Source: Candidatus Sulfotelmatobacter sp.
GTDB taxonomy: Bacteria > Acidobacteriota > Terriglobia > Terriglobales > Acidobacteriaceae
Length of the DNA stretch: 5,451 bases
Reading direction: 5' to 3'
Assembly: GCA_030040725.1 (NCBI GenBank)
Contig: JASHTD010000490.1
Coordinates: 1-5,451, forward strand
Part shown: positions 1-4,791 of the stretch, piece after piece
How positions within the stretch are numbered: the first letter of the stretch is position 1
Layout of the letters: the number at the start of each line of letters is the position of its first letter
Notes under the pieces: generated by a model
Seen by the model: the letters and a program-made list of their open reading frames with translations, nothing else
Database searches by the model: none
What the model was told of the DNA's origin: nothing
Program-made: the position numbers and the translations under genes

Positions 1-5
1 TTTGT

Positions 6-40
6 CGATGCGCCGAGGGAACATACAGCGTCGTTTTTTT
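6..40 (+). terminator. Possible intrinsic terminator of an upstream gene
   Basis: CGATGC (6-11) can pair with GCGTCG (28-33), giving a six-pair stem with one G-T wobble and a 16-nt loop. Seven consecutive T (34-40) follow at once. This is the layout of a rho-independent terminator for a gene left of the window. The stem is short and the loop large, so the call is weak. The T-run also lies just upstream of the toxin-antitoxin -35 box and could act as an AT-rich UP-like element instead. Confidence 0.3.
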
Positions 41-46
41 CCTGCG

Positions 47-75
47 TTGACATGTTATACACATGAAAGTATGCT
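47..75 (+). promoter_or_regulatory. Sigma-70-type promoter of the toxin-antitoxin operon
   Basis: A perfect TTGACA -35 box (47-52) is followed after exactly 17 bp by TATGCT (70-75), which matches four of six -10 consensus bases. Transcription would start about seven bases later, at roughly 82, which is the A of the antitoxin ATG. The mRNA would therefore be leaderless, and there is no well-placed Shine-Dalgarno sequence before that ATG. The hexamers and spacing are read directly; the start site is inferred. Confidence 0.6.
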
Positions 76-86
76 CATAACATGTC
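49..86. promoter_or_regulatory. Inverted-repeat operator for the antitoxin/toxin repressor
   Basis: GACATGTTAT (49-58) and ATAACATGTC (77-86) form a perfect 10-bp inverted repeat around an 18-bp spacer, 38 bp in all. Each arm contains the palindrome ACATGT. The left arm overlaps the end of the -35 box and the right arm covers the antitoxin start codon. FitAB/VapBC complexes are known to repress their own operons by binding inverted repeats through paired ribbon-helix-helix dimers, so position and geometry fit autoregulation. A partial third half-site, ACATGA (61-66), lies between the arms. Confidence 0.65.
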
Positions 87-312
87 GAAGATGATTCAAC
101 TTAGAAATGTCCCCGACGCCTTGCATCGTGGACTAAAAGCCCGTGCCGCGATAGCCGGCATGTCTCTTTCGGATTATCTGCTGGCGGAGATCAGAGAAAT
201 CGCCGAAAAACCCACGCTCGCTGAGTTGCGCGAACGCTTGCATGCGCGCAACCGGGTCGCGGCGCAAATCGACAGCGCCCGCCTGGTCCGCGAAGAGCGC
301 GACGCCCGATGA
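82..312 (+). CDS. FitA/VapB-type ribbon-helix-helix antitoxin
   Basis: This 76-residue protein is the predicted antitoxin of a type II toxin-antitoxin pair. The N-terminal half, MIQLRNVPDALHRGLKARA then AGMSLSDYLLAEI (about residues 4-38), has the beta-strand/helix/helix pattern of a ribbon-helix-helix domain as in FitA. It should dimerise and bind the operator around its own promoter. The arginine- and glutamate-rich tail (about 43-76) is where such antitoxins wrap the toxin and block its active site. The start at 82 is preferred over Met4 because MSKMIQ-type N-termini are, from memory, common in this family and because the promoter places the transcript start there. No Shine-Dalgarno is seen. 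The stop overlaps the toxin start by four bases (ATGA), implying translational coupling. Function is inferred from family pattern and context. Confidence 0.87.
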   Translation: MSKMIQLRNVPDALHRGLKARAAIAGMSLSDYLLAEIREIAEKPTLAELRERLHARNRVAAQIDSARLVREERDAR

Positions 313-701
313 TCGTTGTTGATGCCTCCGCGGCCATCGACTGGCTTCTGCAGACTCCGCCGGGTAAAGAAATCGAGCAGCGGATTTTTTCGCGCAGCGA
401 AAGCCTGCACGCACCTCATCTGCTCGATCTGGAGGTCATTCAGGTGCTGCGGAGATTGGTGCGTCACAGAGTTATATCGAGCAACCGCGCCGGCGACGCG
501 GTCCGCGATCTGCTTGATCTGCGGATCACGCGGTACCCTCACGACGTGCTTGTGCCGCGCATCTGGCAGTTGCGAGACAACTTTTCCGCGTATGACGCAG
601 CCTATCTTGTTCTTGCGGAGAAGCTGAGCGCGACTCTGCTGACGCGCGATAGCGGATTTGCAAGGCCCTTAGGACACAGAGCTGAGATTGAGGTTTACTG
701 A
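309..701 (+). CDS. vapC: VapC/FitB-type PIN-domain ribonuclease toxin
   Basis: This 130-residue protein is a PIN-domain toxin, a Mg2+-dependent endoribonuclease expected to cut tRNA, rRNA or mRNA when released from its antitoxin. The four acidic metal-binding residues are in their family positions: Asp5 in MIVVDASAAIDWLL, Glu42 in LLDLEVIQVLRR, Asp96 in SAYDAAYLVLAE, and Asp114 in LLTRDSGFA. The length is typical and nothing looks broken, so the toxin is probably active. It starts inside the antitoxin stop codon (ATGA overlap) and should be made by coupled translation from the same mRNA. The exact RNA target cannot be read from sequence. The symbol vapC is used in the broad family sense; fitB is an equally fair name given the FitA-like partner. 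Confidence 0.92.
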   Translation: MIVVDASAAIDWLLQTPPGKEIEQRIFSRSESLHAPHLLDLEVIQVLRRLVRHRVISSNRAGDAVRDLLDLRITRYPHDVLVPRIWQLRDNFSAYDAAYLVLAEKLSATLLTRDSGFARPLGHRAEIEVY

Positions 702-719
702 CGATGACTTCGGACCCTC

Positions 720-733
720 GCAAGTAAGCTTGC
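720..733 (+). terminator. Small hairpin after the toxin gene
   Basis: GCAAG (720-724) and CTTGC (729-733) form a five-pair stem with a TAAG loop, 18 bp beyond the toxin stop. No T-tract follows (the next bases are CCAAAATGAG), so it may be only a weak stop or an mRNA 3' end structure. It is the only hairpin I see between the toxin gene and ssb. Confidence 0.2.
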
Positions 734-793
734 CCAAAATGAGACCGGCCCACATCCGTCGCGTCTGTTCGCTGATTTTTGCACCTGGAGCTC

Positions 794-802
794 TGCTATA
801 GT
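794..802 (+). promoter_or_regulatory. Extended -10 promoter of ssb
   Basis: TGCTATAGT contains the TGn extension (794-796) and TATAGT (797-802), a five-of-six match to the -10 consensus. No good -35 box lies 16-18 bp upstream, which extended -10 promoters tolerate. Predicted transcription starts near 809 and leaves a leader of about 20 nt carrying the TAAGGAG ribosome site (817-823). ssb can therefore be transcribed independently of the toxin-antitoxin operon. Confidence 0.5.
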
Positions 803-828
803 GAACCCCTACAACGTAAGGAGATCCC

Positions 829-1311
829 ATGGCTGGAAAAAGTCTCAACCGGGTTCAACTGATTGGCAATCTGGGCAAAGATCCTGAGGTGAAATACACG
901 CCGCAGGGGACGCCTGTGGCCAAGCTGACCATCGCCACCAACGAGCGGTTCAAAGATAAGAGCGGCGATTGGCAGGACCGCACCGAGTGGCACAACGTGG
1001 TGCTGTGGCAGCGGCTGGCCGAGATCGCCGGCGAGTATTTGAAAAAAGGCGGCAAGGTCTACATCGAAGGACGGCTGCAAACCCGCTCCTGGGACGACAA
1101 GACCAGCGGCCAGAAGAAATACATGACCGAAGTCGTGGCAAGCGATCTGATTCTGCTCGGCGGACGTGGCGAAGGCGGCGGAGAGTTCAGCGGCAGCGCG
1201 CGCGGCGCAGGCGCATCGGCGGGCGGCAATAATTTCGACCAGCGTGTGCCCGAGCACGAGCCGGCGGGAGCGGCCTCGGGGCCCATCACGGACGAGGATA
1301 TTCCGTTCTAG
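829..1311 (+). CDS. ssb: Single-stranded DNA-binding protein SSB
   Basis: The 160-residue product coats single-stranded DNA in replication, recombination and repair and recruits partner enzymes through its C-terminal tip. Residues 1-110 form the OB fold: LNRVQLIGNLGKDPEV at the start, TEWHNVVLW (52-60), then GGKVYIEGRLQTRSW (74-88). Trp54 and Trp88 match the DNA-stacking tryptophans of E. coli SSB; the other two aromatic positions are Phe41 and Trp60. A glycine/serine/alanine-rich disordered linker (about 111-150) leads to the acidic tip DEDIPF (155-160), the conserved partner-docking peptide. The start is fixed by TAAGGAG five bases upstream and by the family N-terminus. Length is normal for a bacterial homotetrameric SSB. 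It is a stand-alone copy here, without the rpsF/rpsR neighbours often seen around ssb. Confidence 0.97.
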   Translation: MAGKSLNRVQLIGNLGKDPEVKYTPQGTPVAKLTIATNERFKDKSGDWQDRTEWHNVVLWQRLAEIAGEYLKKGGKVYIEGRLQTRSWDDKTSGQKKYMTEVVASDLILLGGRGEGGGEFSGSARGAGASAGGNNFDQRVPEHEPAGAASGPITDEDIPF

Positions 1312-1337
1312 AACTGCGGACTGTGGCTCTGCACCCG

Positions 1338-1363
1338 AGTTACCTGATGGCCTGAGAGTAACT
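1338..1363. repeat. Short inverted repeat downstream of ssb
   Basis: AGTTAC (1338-1343) and GTAACT (1358-1363) are perfect 6-bp arms around a 14-nt loop, 26 bp beyond the ssb stop. No T-tract follows. It could stabilise or weakly terminate the ssb transcript, or be chance. The surrounding gap 1312-1472 otherwise holds only the promoter of the next gene. Confidence 0.2.
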
Positions 1364-1419
1364 GGCGCGCGACCGAGGCACACGGATATTCTGCCTTCAG
1401 CCGACTAGGAATGTCATAA

Positions 1420-1448
1420 TTGAAAGTGGCGGCCACGGTACATGTATT
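1420..1448 (+). promoter_or_regulatory. Candidate promoter of the coiled-coil gene
   Basis: TTGAAA (1420-1425, five of six matches to the -35 consensus) and TGTATT (1443-1448, four of six matches to the -10 consensus) are separated by 17 bp. A start near 1455 would give an 18-nt leader containing the GGAG ribosome site (1462-1465). Spacing and position are good; the -10 box is moderate. Confidence 0.42.
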
Positions 1449-1472
1449 GGCGCTTTATCGTGGAGAATCGCA

Positions 1473-1685
1473 ATGACGATTGATGAACGTCTCGATAGAT
1501 TGACCCAGCGCCATGAGGCGCTGACGCAATCGGTCGAACTCTTACTGCGCGAAAGTCAGGAACATACTCGCGAAATTGAAGAACACACCCGGCAAGTCAC
1601 GGCCTTGCGGGACGCGAGCAATGCGCTTTTACAGATCGCGCAGATCCATGAGAACCGCATCTCCGGGCTGGAAGATAAGACATAA
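1473..1685 (+). CDS. Small coiled-coil protein of unknown function
   Basis: The 70-residue product has no recognised enzymatic motif. It is one continuous predicted coiled coil. Core positions follow a strict 3-4 spacing from Ile3 to Leu66 (3, 7, 10, 14, 17, 21, 24 and so on), mostly Ile, Leu and Val but with polar His14, Ser28, His31, His38, Ser49 and His59 in the core. Residues 30-36 and 37-43 are a one-heptad near-duplication (EHTREIE / EHTRQVT). There is no signal peptide or membrane segment, so it should be a soluble, probably oligomeric helix. GGAG seven bases before ATG supports the start, and a candidate promoter lies upstream. Similar short coiled-coil proteins are, as I recall, frequent in Acidobacteriota. 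It could be an adaptor or oligomerisation partner; the 83-bp gap to the next gene allows co-transcription. Confidence 0.72.
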   Translation: MTIDERLDRLTQRHEALTQSVELLLRESQEHTREIEEHTRQVTALRDASNALLQIAQIHENRISGLEDKT

Positions 1686-1768
1686 GTGCGGCTTTTGGAC
1701 GCTGTTCCGCGTGTGCAGCTTAGCAATCTAATCGGAACCGTCAATATCCGGGCGGTGTCTAATCCGGC

Positions 1769-2506
1769 GTGAATCTTCTCCGCAGGCTTGGCCGCGCTGT
1801 CCTCGCAATCCTGCTTCGAGCATGCGTCGTTGTCACACTTCTGCTCGCAGCTATCCAGATTGAACAGCACGTGCTACGGCGGCGTGCGGAGCGGCTACTG
1901 TCCGACGTGCGATCTCTCCGGATTTACAAGACCACCTTCGGCGACGTCCGAAGTCTTGGCCGCAGATGGGGGACGCTCACGCATTGGGGCAAGGCATGCA
2001 CGCCGCAGTCATGCGGGTTCGAAATCCTGTGGGCAGATTTTTTCTCCTCGCGGTCCCTCTGGGGCGTCACGCCCAACATGTATCATTGGCTCATCCTTGC
2101 GGGCGCACGTCCTCAGCAGGTATTTGCAGATCTGCAGGTAGAAAACGGCCTTCTCACCAGCGAGTATTTCCACGTCACGGTTGGCGCTCCAGGCAGCTGG
2201 GACTCCGGCCAATGGTGGGACTATGGACTGATAGGCAGTGCAGGCGCCGCCCCGAACATTCTGAAAGATCGTCAACTTCCACCAGAGCATCCGCCTTACG
2301 CTGTGACCATGCCTAGCGGGTGCGAGATCTGCAAAGCCATTGGCTTTGTCTTCGACCCATCGCTGGATCCCGCCACCGTCGACCACTTTATGCAGTTCGA
2401 TCTTTCATGCCTTACGCGGTGGATTCACCCCTGCCTCACCGAAGCAGACATCATGCCGAACGCATGGGCGCAGGTAGAAGTGGACCGCAGATCCGCAAGA
2501 CACTGA
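1769..2506 (+). CDS. Membrane-anchored cysteine-containing protein, function unknown
   Basis: The 245-residue protein starts with an arginine-rich segment (MNLLRRLGR) and one hydrophobic stretch (about 10-31). This looks like an uncleaved signal anchor, placing the rest outside the cytoplasm. After an arginine-rich juxtamembrane helix containing RRRAERLLSDVRSL (37-50), the outer domain carries Cys77-x4-Cys82, Cys185-x2-Cys188, Cys214 and Cys222. These six cysteines could form disulfides or bind metal. Tryptophans are frequent (for example GQWWDYG at 147-153). The start is the GTG at 1769: an in-frame TAA lies at 1760-1762 and the next ATG is internal at residue 104. No clear ribosome site precedes it, so initiation may be weak or coupled to upstream translation. 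The AERLL-S/A-D-x-R-S-L segment recalls uncharacterised Acidobacteriota proteins, from memory only. It converges with the transporter gene, leaving a 13-bp gap. No function is assigned. Confidence 0.72.
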   Translation: MNLLRRLGRAVLAILLRACVVVTLLLAAIQIEQHVLRRRAERLLSDVRSLRIYKTTFGDVRSLGRRWGTLTHWGKACTPQSCGFEILWADFFSSRSLWGVTPNMYHWLILAGARPQQVFADLQVENGLLTSEYFHVTVGAPGSWDSGQWWDYGLIGSAGAAPNILKDRQLPPEHPPYAVTMPSGCEICKAIGFVFDPSLDPATVDHFMQFDLSCLTRWIHPCLTEADIMPNAWAQVEVDRRSARH

Positions 2507-2525
2507 CGGAGGCACCGTGTCAGTG
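2501..2525. terminator. Palindrome shared by two convergent gene ends
   Basis: CACTGAC (2501-2507) and GTCAGTG (2519-2525) are perfect 7-bp arms around an 11-nt loop. The left arm contains the TGA stop (2504-2506) of the membrane-anchored protein and the right arm the TGA stop (TCA on the + strand, 2520-2522) of the DHA2 transporter. The hairpin would form in both mRNAs and may act as a bidirectional terminator or 3'-end barrier. No T-tract flanks it, so intrinsic termination is uncertain. Confidence 0.35.
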
Positions 2526-4112
2526 CACCGCGCTCGCCGCGCCGGCCTTTCTGATCGCTTTTTTCAAAGTAAACACCAGCGGGATGCAGGCGAAGCAGGC
2601 CAGCGCCATATAGCGGAAATCGTCGACATAAGACCACAACCGTGCCTGTGCATTCATAGCTCCGTTGAAAAGTCCATACGCGCGGCGTAAGGCGTCGGGC
2701 GGCGACGCTCCCTGAACAACGAGAAACTGATTTAAGCCGGCGAGCGCGCCGTGCACGCTGACGCGCCCCGGATCGATATGCCGCACCATCTCGTTGCGAT
2801 GGGTTTGTTCGTGGCGCGCCACGATCGTATTCACCACCGAAATCCCTATACTCCCGCCGATATTGCGAAACAGGTTATACAAACCGCTGGCGTTGCCGAT
2901 TTCTTCATTCTTCAGAAATGCCACAGCCGTCGTCGAAAGCGGGACGAAAACACATCCTGAGCCGAATCCGCTGATCAGAATCGCCCATAGAAATGTCCAC
3001 TGCCCGATGCTGAGATTGACTAGGCCGAACCACAGGCTGGCAACTCCAAACGTTCCGAAGCCGAAAGCGATGAGCCATCGGTTGTCGATCTTTGCGGTGA
3101 GATAGCCGATGAGCGGCATGGCGACTATTGCGCCAACGCCGCGCGGGCTGACGGCCCATCCGGCGGCGAGAGCGGTGTAGCCCAACAATTCCTGATAAAA
3201 GAGCGGCAGCAACGTGATCAAGCCGTAGATGCTTGCGCCAAAAAGGCCAATGAGAACGCATCCCAAAGTGAAATTGCGATGGCGGAAAACTCTCAGATCG
3301 ACCAGCGGCTGGCGGTGACGGAATTCGCGAATCAGAAATGCGATCAGGCTGATCACAAGAATCGCCGCCGCCCAGCGAATCCACGTGGCGCCGAACCAGT
3401 CATCTTCCTGGCCTTTGTCGAGAATGATCTGCAGGCAACCCAGCCACACCGCAAGCATGCCCAGGCCGATGCCGTCGAGTTTGCCGGCTTTAGCATTTTT
3501 GATATAAGGCGGATCCTGCACATATCGCGAAATCATGAAGATGGCGAAGATGCCGACGGGAATGTTGATATAGAAAGCCCATCGCCAGGAATACGTGTCC
3601 GTGAGCCAACCTCCCAGCGTGGGTCCGAGCACAGGCGCCACAACAACTCCCAGCGCGAATGCCGCCATAGCCATGCCGCGTTTCTGCGGCGGAAAGCTCT
3701 CCAGCAAAATTGCCTGCGAGAGCGGCTGCAGCGCTCCTCCGCCGGCGCCTTGAACCGCTCGTGCGATCAGAATCATGCCCAGGCTCGCCGCCGATCCGCA
3801 GACGAACGAAGAAACCGTGAAGATCACGATACAGGCGATGAGGAAGCGCTTGCGCCCGAAGCGCAGAGAAAACCACGTGCTGGCGGGTAAAATCACCGCG
3901 TTGGCCACGAGGTAGCTGGTCAGGACCCAGGTGGCTTCGTCGTTCGTCGCCGAGAGGCTGCCGGCGATGTAAGGCAAGGCGACAGCGGCAATGGAAGTGT
4001 CGAGCACCTCCATGAATGTCGCCAACATGACCGCACTGGCGATCAACCACGGATTGGAGGCGGCTTGCGGATGCGGCTGATTCGGATTCAGTTGGGAAGG
4101 AGCGGCAGCCAT
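2520..4112 (-). CDS. DHA2-family (EmrB/QacA-type) drug:H+ antiporter, MFS
   Basis: This 530-residue inner-membrane protein should export toxic compounds in exchange for protons. Length and hydrophobic pattern fit the 14-helix DHA2 class. Signatures in order: EVLDTSIAAVALP (35-47) in helix 1; ATWVLTSYLVANAVILP (60-76) in helix 2; the loop 2-3 motif around FGRKRF (85-90); and the antiporter motif C region GVVVAPVLGPTLGGWL (155-170), followed by the SWRWAFYINIPVG stretch (175-187) typical of EmrB relatives. A GNASGLYNLFRNIGG segment (406-420) matches the C-terminal half. The start is supported by AGGAAA on the - strand (4117-4122), about six bases before ATG. EmrB proteins often work with an EmrA membrane-fusion partner and an outer-membrane channel, but neither is here and the upstream neighbour is divergent. 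It therefore appears to be a single-gene unit. The substrate cannot be predicted. A likely repressor site overlaps its promoter. Confidence 0.93.
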   Translation of the reverse strand: MAAAPSQLNPNQPHPQAASNPWLIASAVMLATFMEVLDTSIAAVALPYIAGSLSATNDEATWVLTSYLVANAVILPASTWFSLRFGRKRFLIACIVIFTVSSFVCGSAASLGMILIARAVQGAGGGALQPLSQAILLESFPPQKRGMAMAAFALGVVVAPVLGPTLGGWLTDTYSWRWAFYINIPVGIFAIFMISRYVQDPPYIKNAKAGKLDGIGLGMLAVWLGCLQIILDKGQEDDWFGATWIRWAAAILVISLIAFLIREFRHRQPLVDLRVFRHRNFTLGCVLIGLFGASIYGLITLLPLFYQELLGYTALAAGWAVSPRGVGAIVAMPLIGYLTAKIDNRWLIAFGFGTFGVASLWFGLVNLSIGQWTFLWAILISGFGSGCVFVPLSTTAVAFLKNEEIGNASGLYNLFRNIGGSIGISVVNTIVARHEQTHRNEMVRHIDPGRVSVHGALAGLNQFLVVQGASPPDALRRAYGLFNGAMNAQARLWSYVDDFRYMALACFACIPLVFTLKKAIRKAGAASAVH

Positions 4113-4175
4113 TCTCTTTCCTGGCCTCGCCTATGAACCGCCCTCTGAACAGCCGATTTCAAAATAATGATCAGG

Positions 4176-4193
4176 ACGAACCGTTCGTAACGG
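4176..4193. promoter_or_regulatory. Overlapping palindromes, likely repressor operator for the transporter
   Basis: ACGAAC-C-GTTCGT (4176-4188) and CCGTT-CGT-AACGG (4181-4193) are two perfect 13-bp palindromes offset by five bases. They cover the predicted start of transporter transcription (near 4191 on the - strand) and the first bases of its leader. TetR/AcrR-family repressors of efflux pumps commonly bind short, sometimes overlapping, palindromes in this position. No regulator gene is in the window, so the identity of the repressor is inferred only. Confidence 0.42.
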
Positions 4194-4197
4194 CGGG

Positions 4198-4206
4198 ACT
4201 ATAACA
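4198..4206 (-). promoter_or_regulatory. Extended -10 promoter of the DHA2 transporter
   Basis: Read on the - strand, TGTTATAGT has the TGn extension (4206-4204) and TATAGT (4203-4198), five of six matches to the -10 consensus. No good -35 hexamer is found 17-18 bp upstream. This is the same hexamer-plus-extension arrangement as at ssb. Transcription would begin near 4191, giving a leader of about 79 nt. Confidence 0.42.
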
Positions 4207-4247
4207 GATGCGCTAATGACTCCCTGGGTTTCAGCAAATCAATCCTG

Positions 4248-4257
4248 CATTTTCCGG
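4248..4257 (+). repeat. Left target-site direct repeat of the MITE-like element
   Basis: CATTTTCCGG here is repeated exactly, in the same orientation, at 4377-4386, directly on the other side of the 121-bp element. If the element ends at its full 19-bp inverted repeats, the duplicated target is the first 8 bp (CATTTTCC) and the shared GG is chance or part of the target. Confidence 0.65.
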
Positions 4258-4376
4258 TAGTGGTTCAGTTTGATTGTCATCCTGAGCAAGCCGCCTTTGC
4301 GAAGCGAAGGATCCGGGCGAGCCGCGCCTTAAGATCGCGCACTTGGCTCGCTTCCTTATCAAACTGAACCACTACC
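4256..4376. mobile_element. 121-bp MITE-like non-autonomous element
   Basis: The element begins with GGTAGTGGTTCAGTTTGAT (4256-4274) and ends with its exact reverse complement (4358-4376), a perfect 19-bp terminal inverted repeat. It is flanked by direct repeats of CATTTTCC(GG) at 4248-4257 and 4377-4386, as left by transposition. It has no coding capacity, so it must be moved by a transposase made elsewhere. GG ends and an 8-bp duplication are known in several insertion-sequence families (ISL3- and IS1595-like among them); I cannot decide the parent. The interior carries CATCCTGAGC (4278-4287) and GCGAAGCGAAGGATCC (4299-4314), a dispersed-repeat core. A second short inversion is GAAGCGA (4301-4307) with TCGCTTC (4348-4354). 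Perfect arms and target repeats suggest a fairly recent insertion. It sits in a divergent promoter region and could insulate or alter both flanking genes. Confidence 0.78.
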
Positions 4377-4386
4377 CATTTTCCGG
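4377..4386 (+). repeat. Right target-site direct repeat of the MITE-like element
   Basis: CATTTTCCGG, identical to 4248-4257, abuts the right inverted repeat. The original uninterrupted site would have read ...CCTG-CATTTTCCGG-GAAGC.... The pair of repeats is the main evidence that the element arrived by transposition rather than being a local palindrome. Confidence 0.65.
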
Positions 4387-4434
4387 GAAGCTTGACGGAG
4401 CCTCGGCAAAAGCGTTAATTGAGGAAGATAGCCT

Positions 4435-4767
4435 ATGACTGAACAATTAGCCGATAAACAATGTGTTCCCTGCCGTGGCGGCGTGCCTCCGATCAAAGGA
4501 AAAGAATTGACTGCGCTGCACAAAAGCGTGCCGCAATGGATCGCGGTGAACGAACACCATCTTCAGCGGGAGTTCAAATTTCCTGATTTCAAGCAGGCGC
4601 TGGCCTTCGTAAATCGCGTGGGGGCGCTTGCCGAAGAGCAGGGACACCATCCCGACATTCTGCTGGCATGGGGCAAAGCAGGAATTACGCTATGGACGCA
4701 CAAGATCGACGGACTGACGGAAAGTGATTTCGTGATGGCGGCAAAGATCGATCGGCTGAGCGCATAG
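4435..4767 (+). CDS. phhB: Pterin-4a-carbinolamine dehydratase
   Basis: The 110-residue enzyme dehydrates 4a-hydroxytetrahydrobiopterin to quinonoid dihydropterin, recycling the cofactor of aromatic amino-acid hydroxylases such as phenylalanine hydroxylase. It is cytoplasmic. The catalytic set known from DCoH/PCD is present with exact spacing: His71-His72-Pro73 in EEQGHHPDI, His89 in LWTHKIDGLT, and Asp98 in ESDFVMAAKID. The N-terminal CVPCRGG (10-16) is a variant I associate with bacterial members. GAGGAAG (4421-4427) lies upstream at an acceptable distance and supports the start. No hydroxylase gene is adjacent, so the partner must be elsewhere, or the protein may serve another pterin. Its 5' side was disturbed by the MITE-like insertion 58 bp upstream. 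It converges with the second MFS gene, leaving 24 bp. The symbol phhB is used for the family. Confidence 0.93.
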   Translation: MTEQLADKQCVPCRGGVPPIKGKELTALHKSVPQWIAVNEHHLQREFKFPDFKQALAFVNRVGALAEEQGHHPDILLAWGKAGITLWTHKIDGLTESDFVMAAKIDRLSA

Positions 4768-4791
4768 TGAGACCAGGGCACTTCGCGATCG

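Larger units (their letters stand above)
4113..4434. other. Divergent intergenic region between transporter and dehydratase genes
   Basis: This 322-bp stretch has no credible gene. From left to right it holds the transporter ribosome site (4117-4122), two overlapping palindromes (4176-4193), the transporter's extended -10 promoter (4198-4206), a plain spacer (4207-4247), the MITE-like element with its flanking duplications (4248-4386), and the leader of the dehydratase gene. A TTGACG box (4392-4397) followed 16 bp on by GTTAAT (4414-4419) could be the dehydratase promoter. The implied start, near 4426, would cut into the ribosome site, so I do not annotate it as a promoter. Confidence 0.6.

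Noticed and set aside
1338..1363. CTGAGA-like string after ssb suggesting a TPP riboswitch
   Set aside because: The other conserved TPP elements are absent and no thiamine gene follows.
796..1383. 195-codon open frame on the - strand opposite ssb
   Set aside because: It lies entirely over ssb, which has a full OB fold and DEDIPF tail. The opposite frame is open because of GC-rich codon bias and shows no recognisable domain.
1727..1732. TCTAAT -10-like hexamer before the 1769 gene
   Set aside because: A five-of-six match, but no acceptable -35 box at 16-18 bp and no TGn extension. Co-transcription with the gene at 1473 is as likely.
1966..2316. Frames overlapping the 245-residue membrane protein (1788-2141, 1966-2316, - strand 2009-2386)
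   Set aside because: They lack a plausible start context and domain signal, while the 1769-2506 frame has a coherent membrane anchor and patterned cysteines.
3279..3890. 203-codon + strand frame and a 186-codon - strand frame (3490-4050) inside the DHA2 transporter gene
   Set aside because: Both overlap an unambiguous 530-residue transporter and encode compositionally odd, arginine/histidine-rich sequence without hydrophobic or domain pattern.
4392..4419. TTGACG-16-GTTAAT as phhB promoter
   Set aside because: The implied start would remove part of the GAGGAAG ribosome site, so it is noted but not annotated as a promoter.
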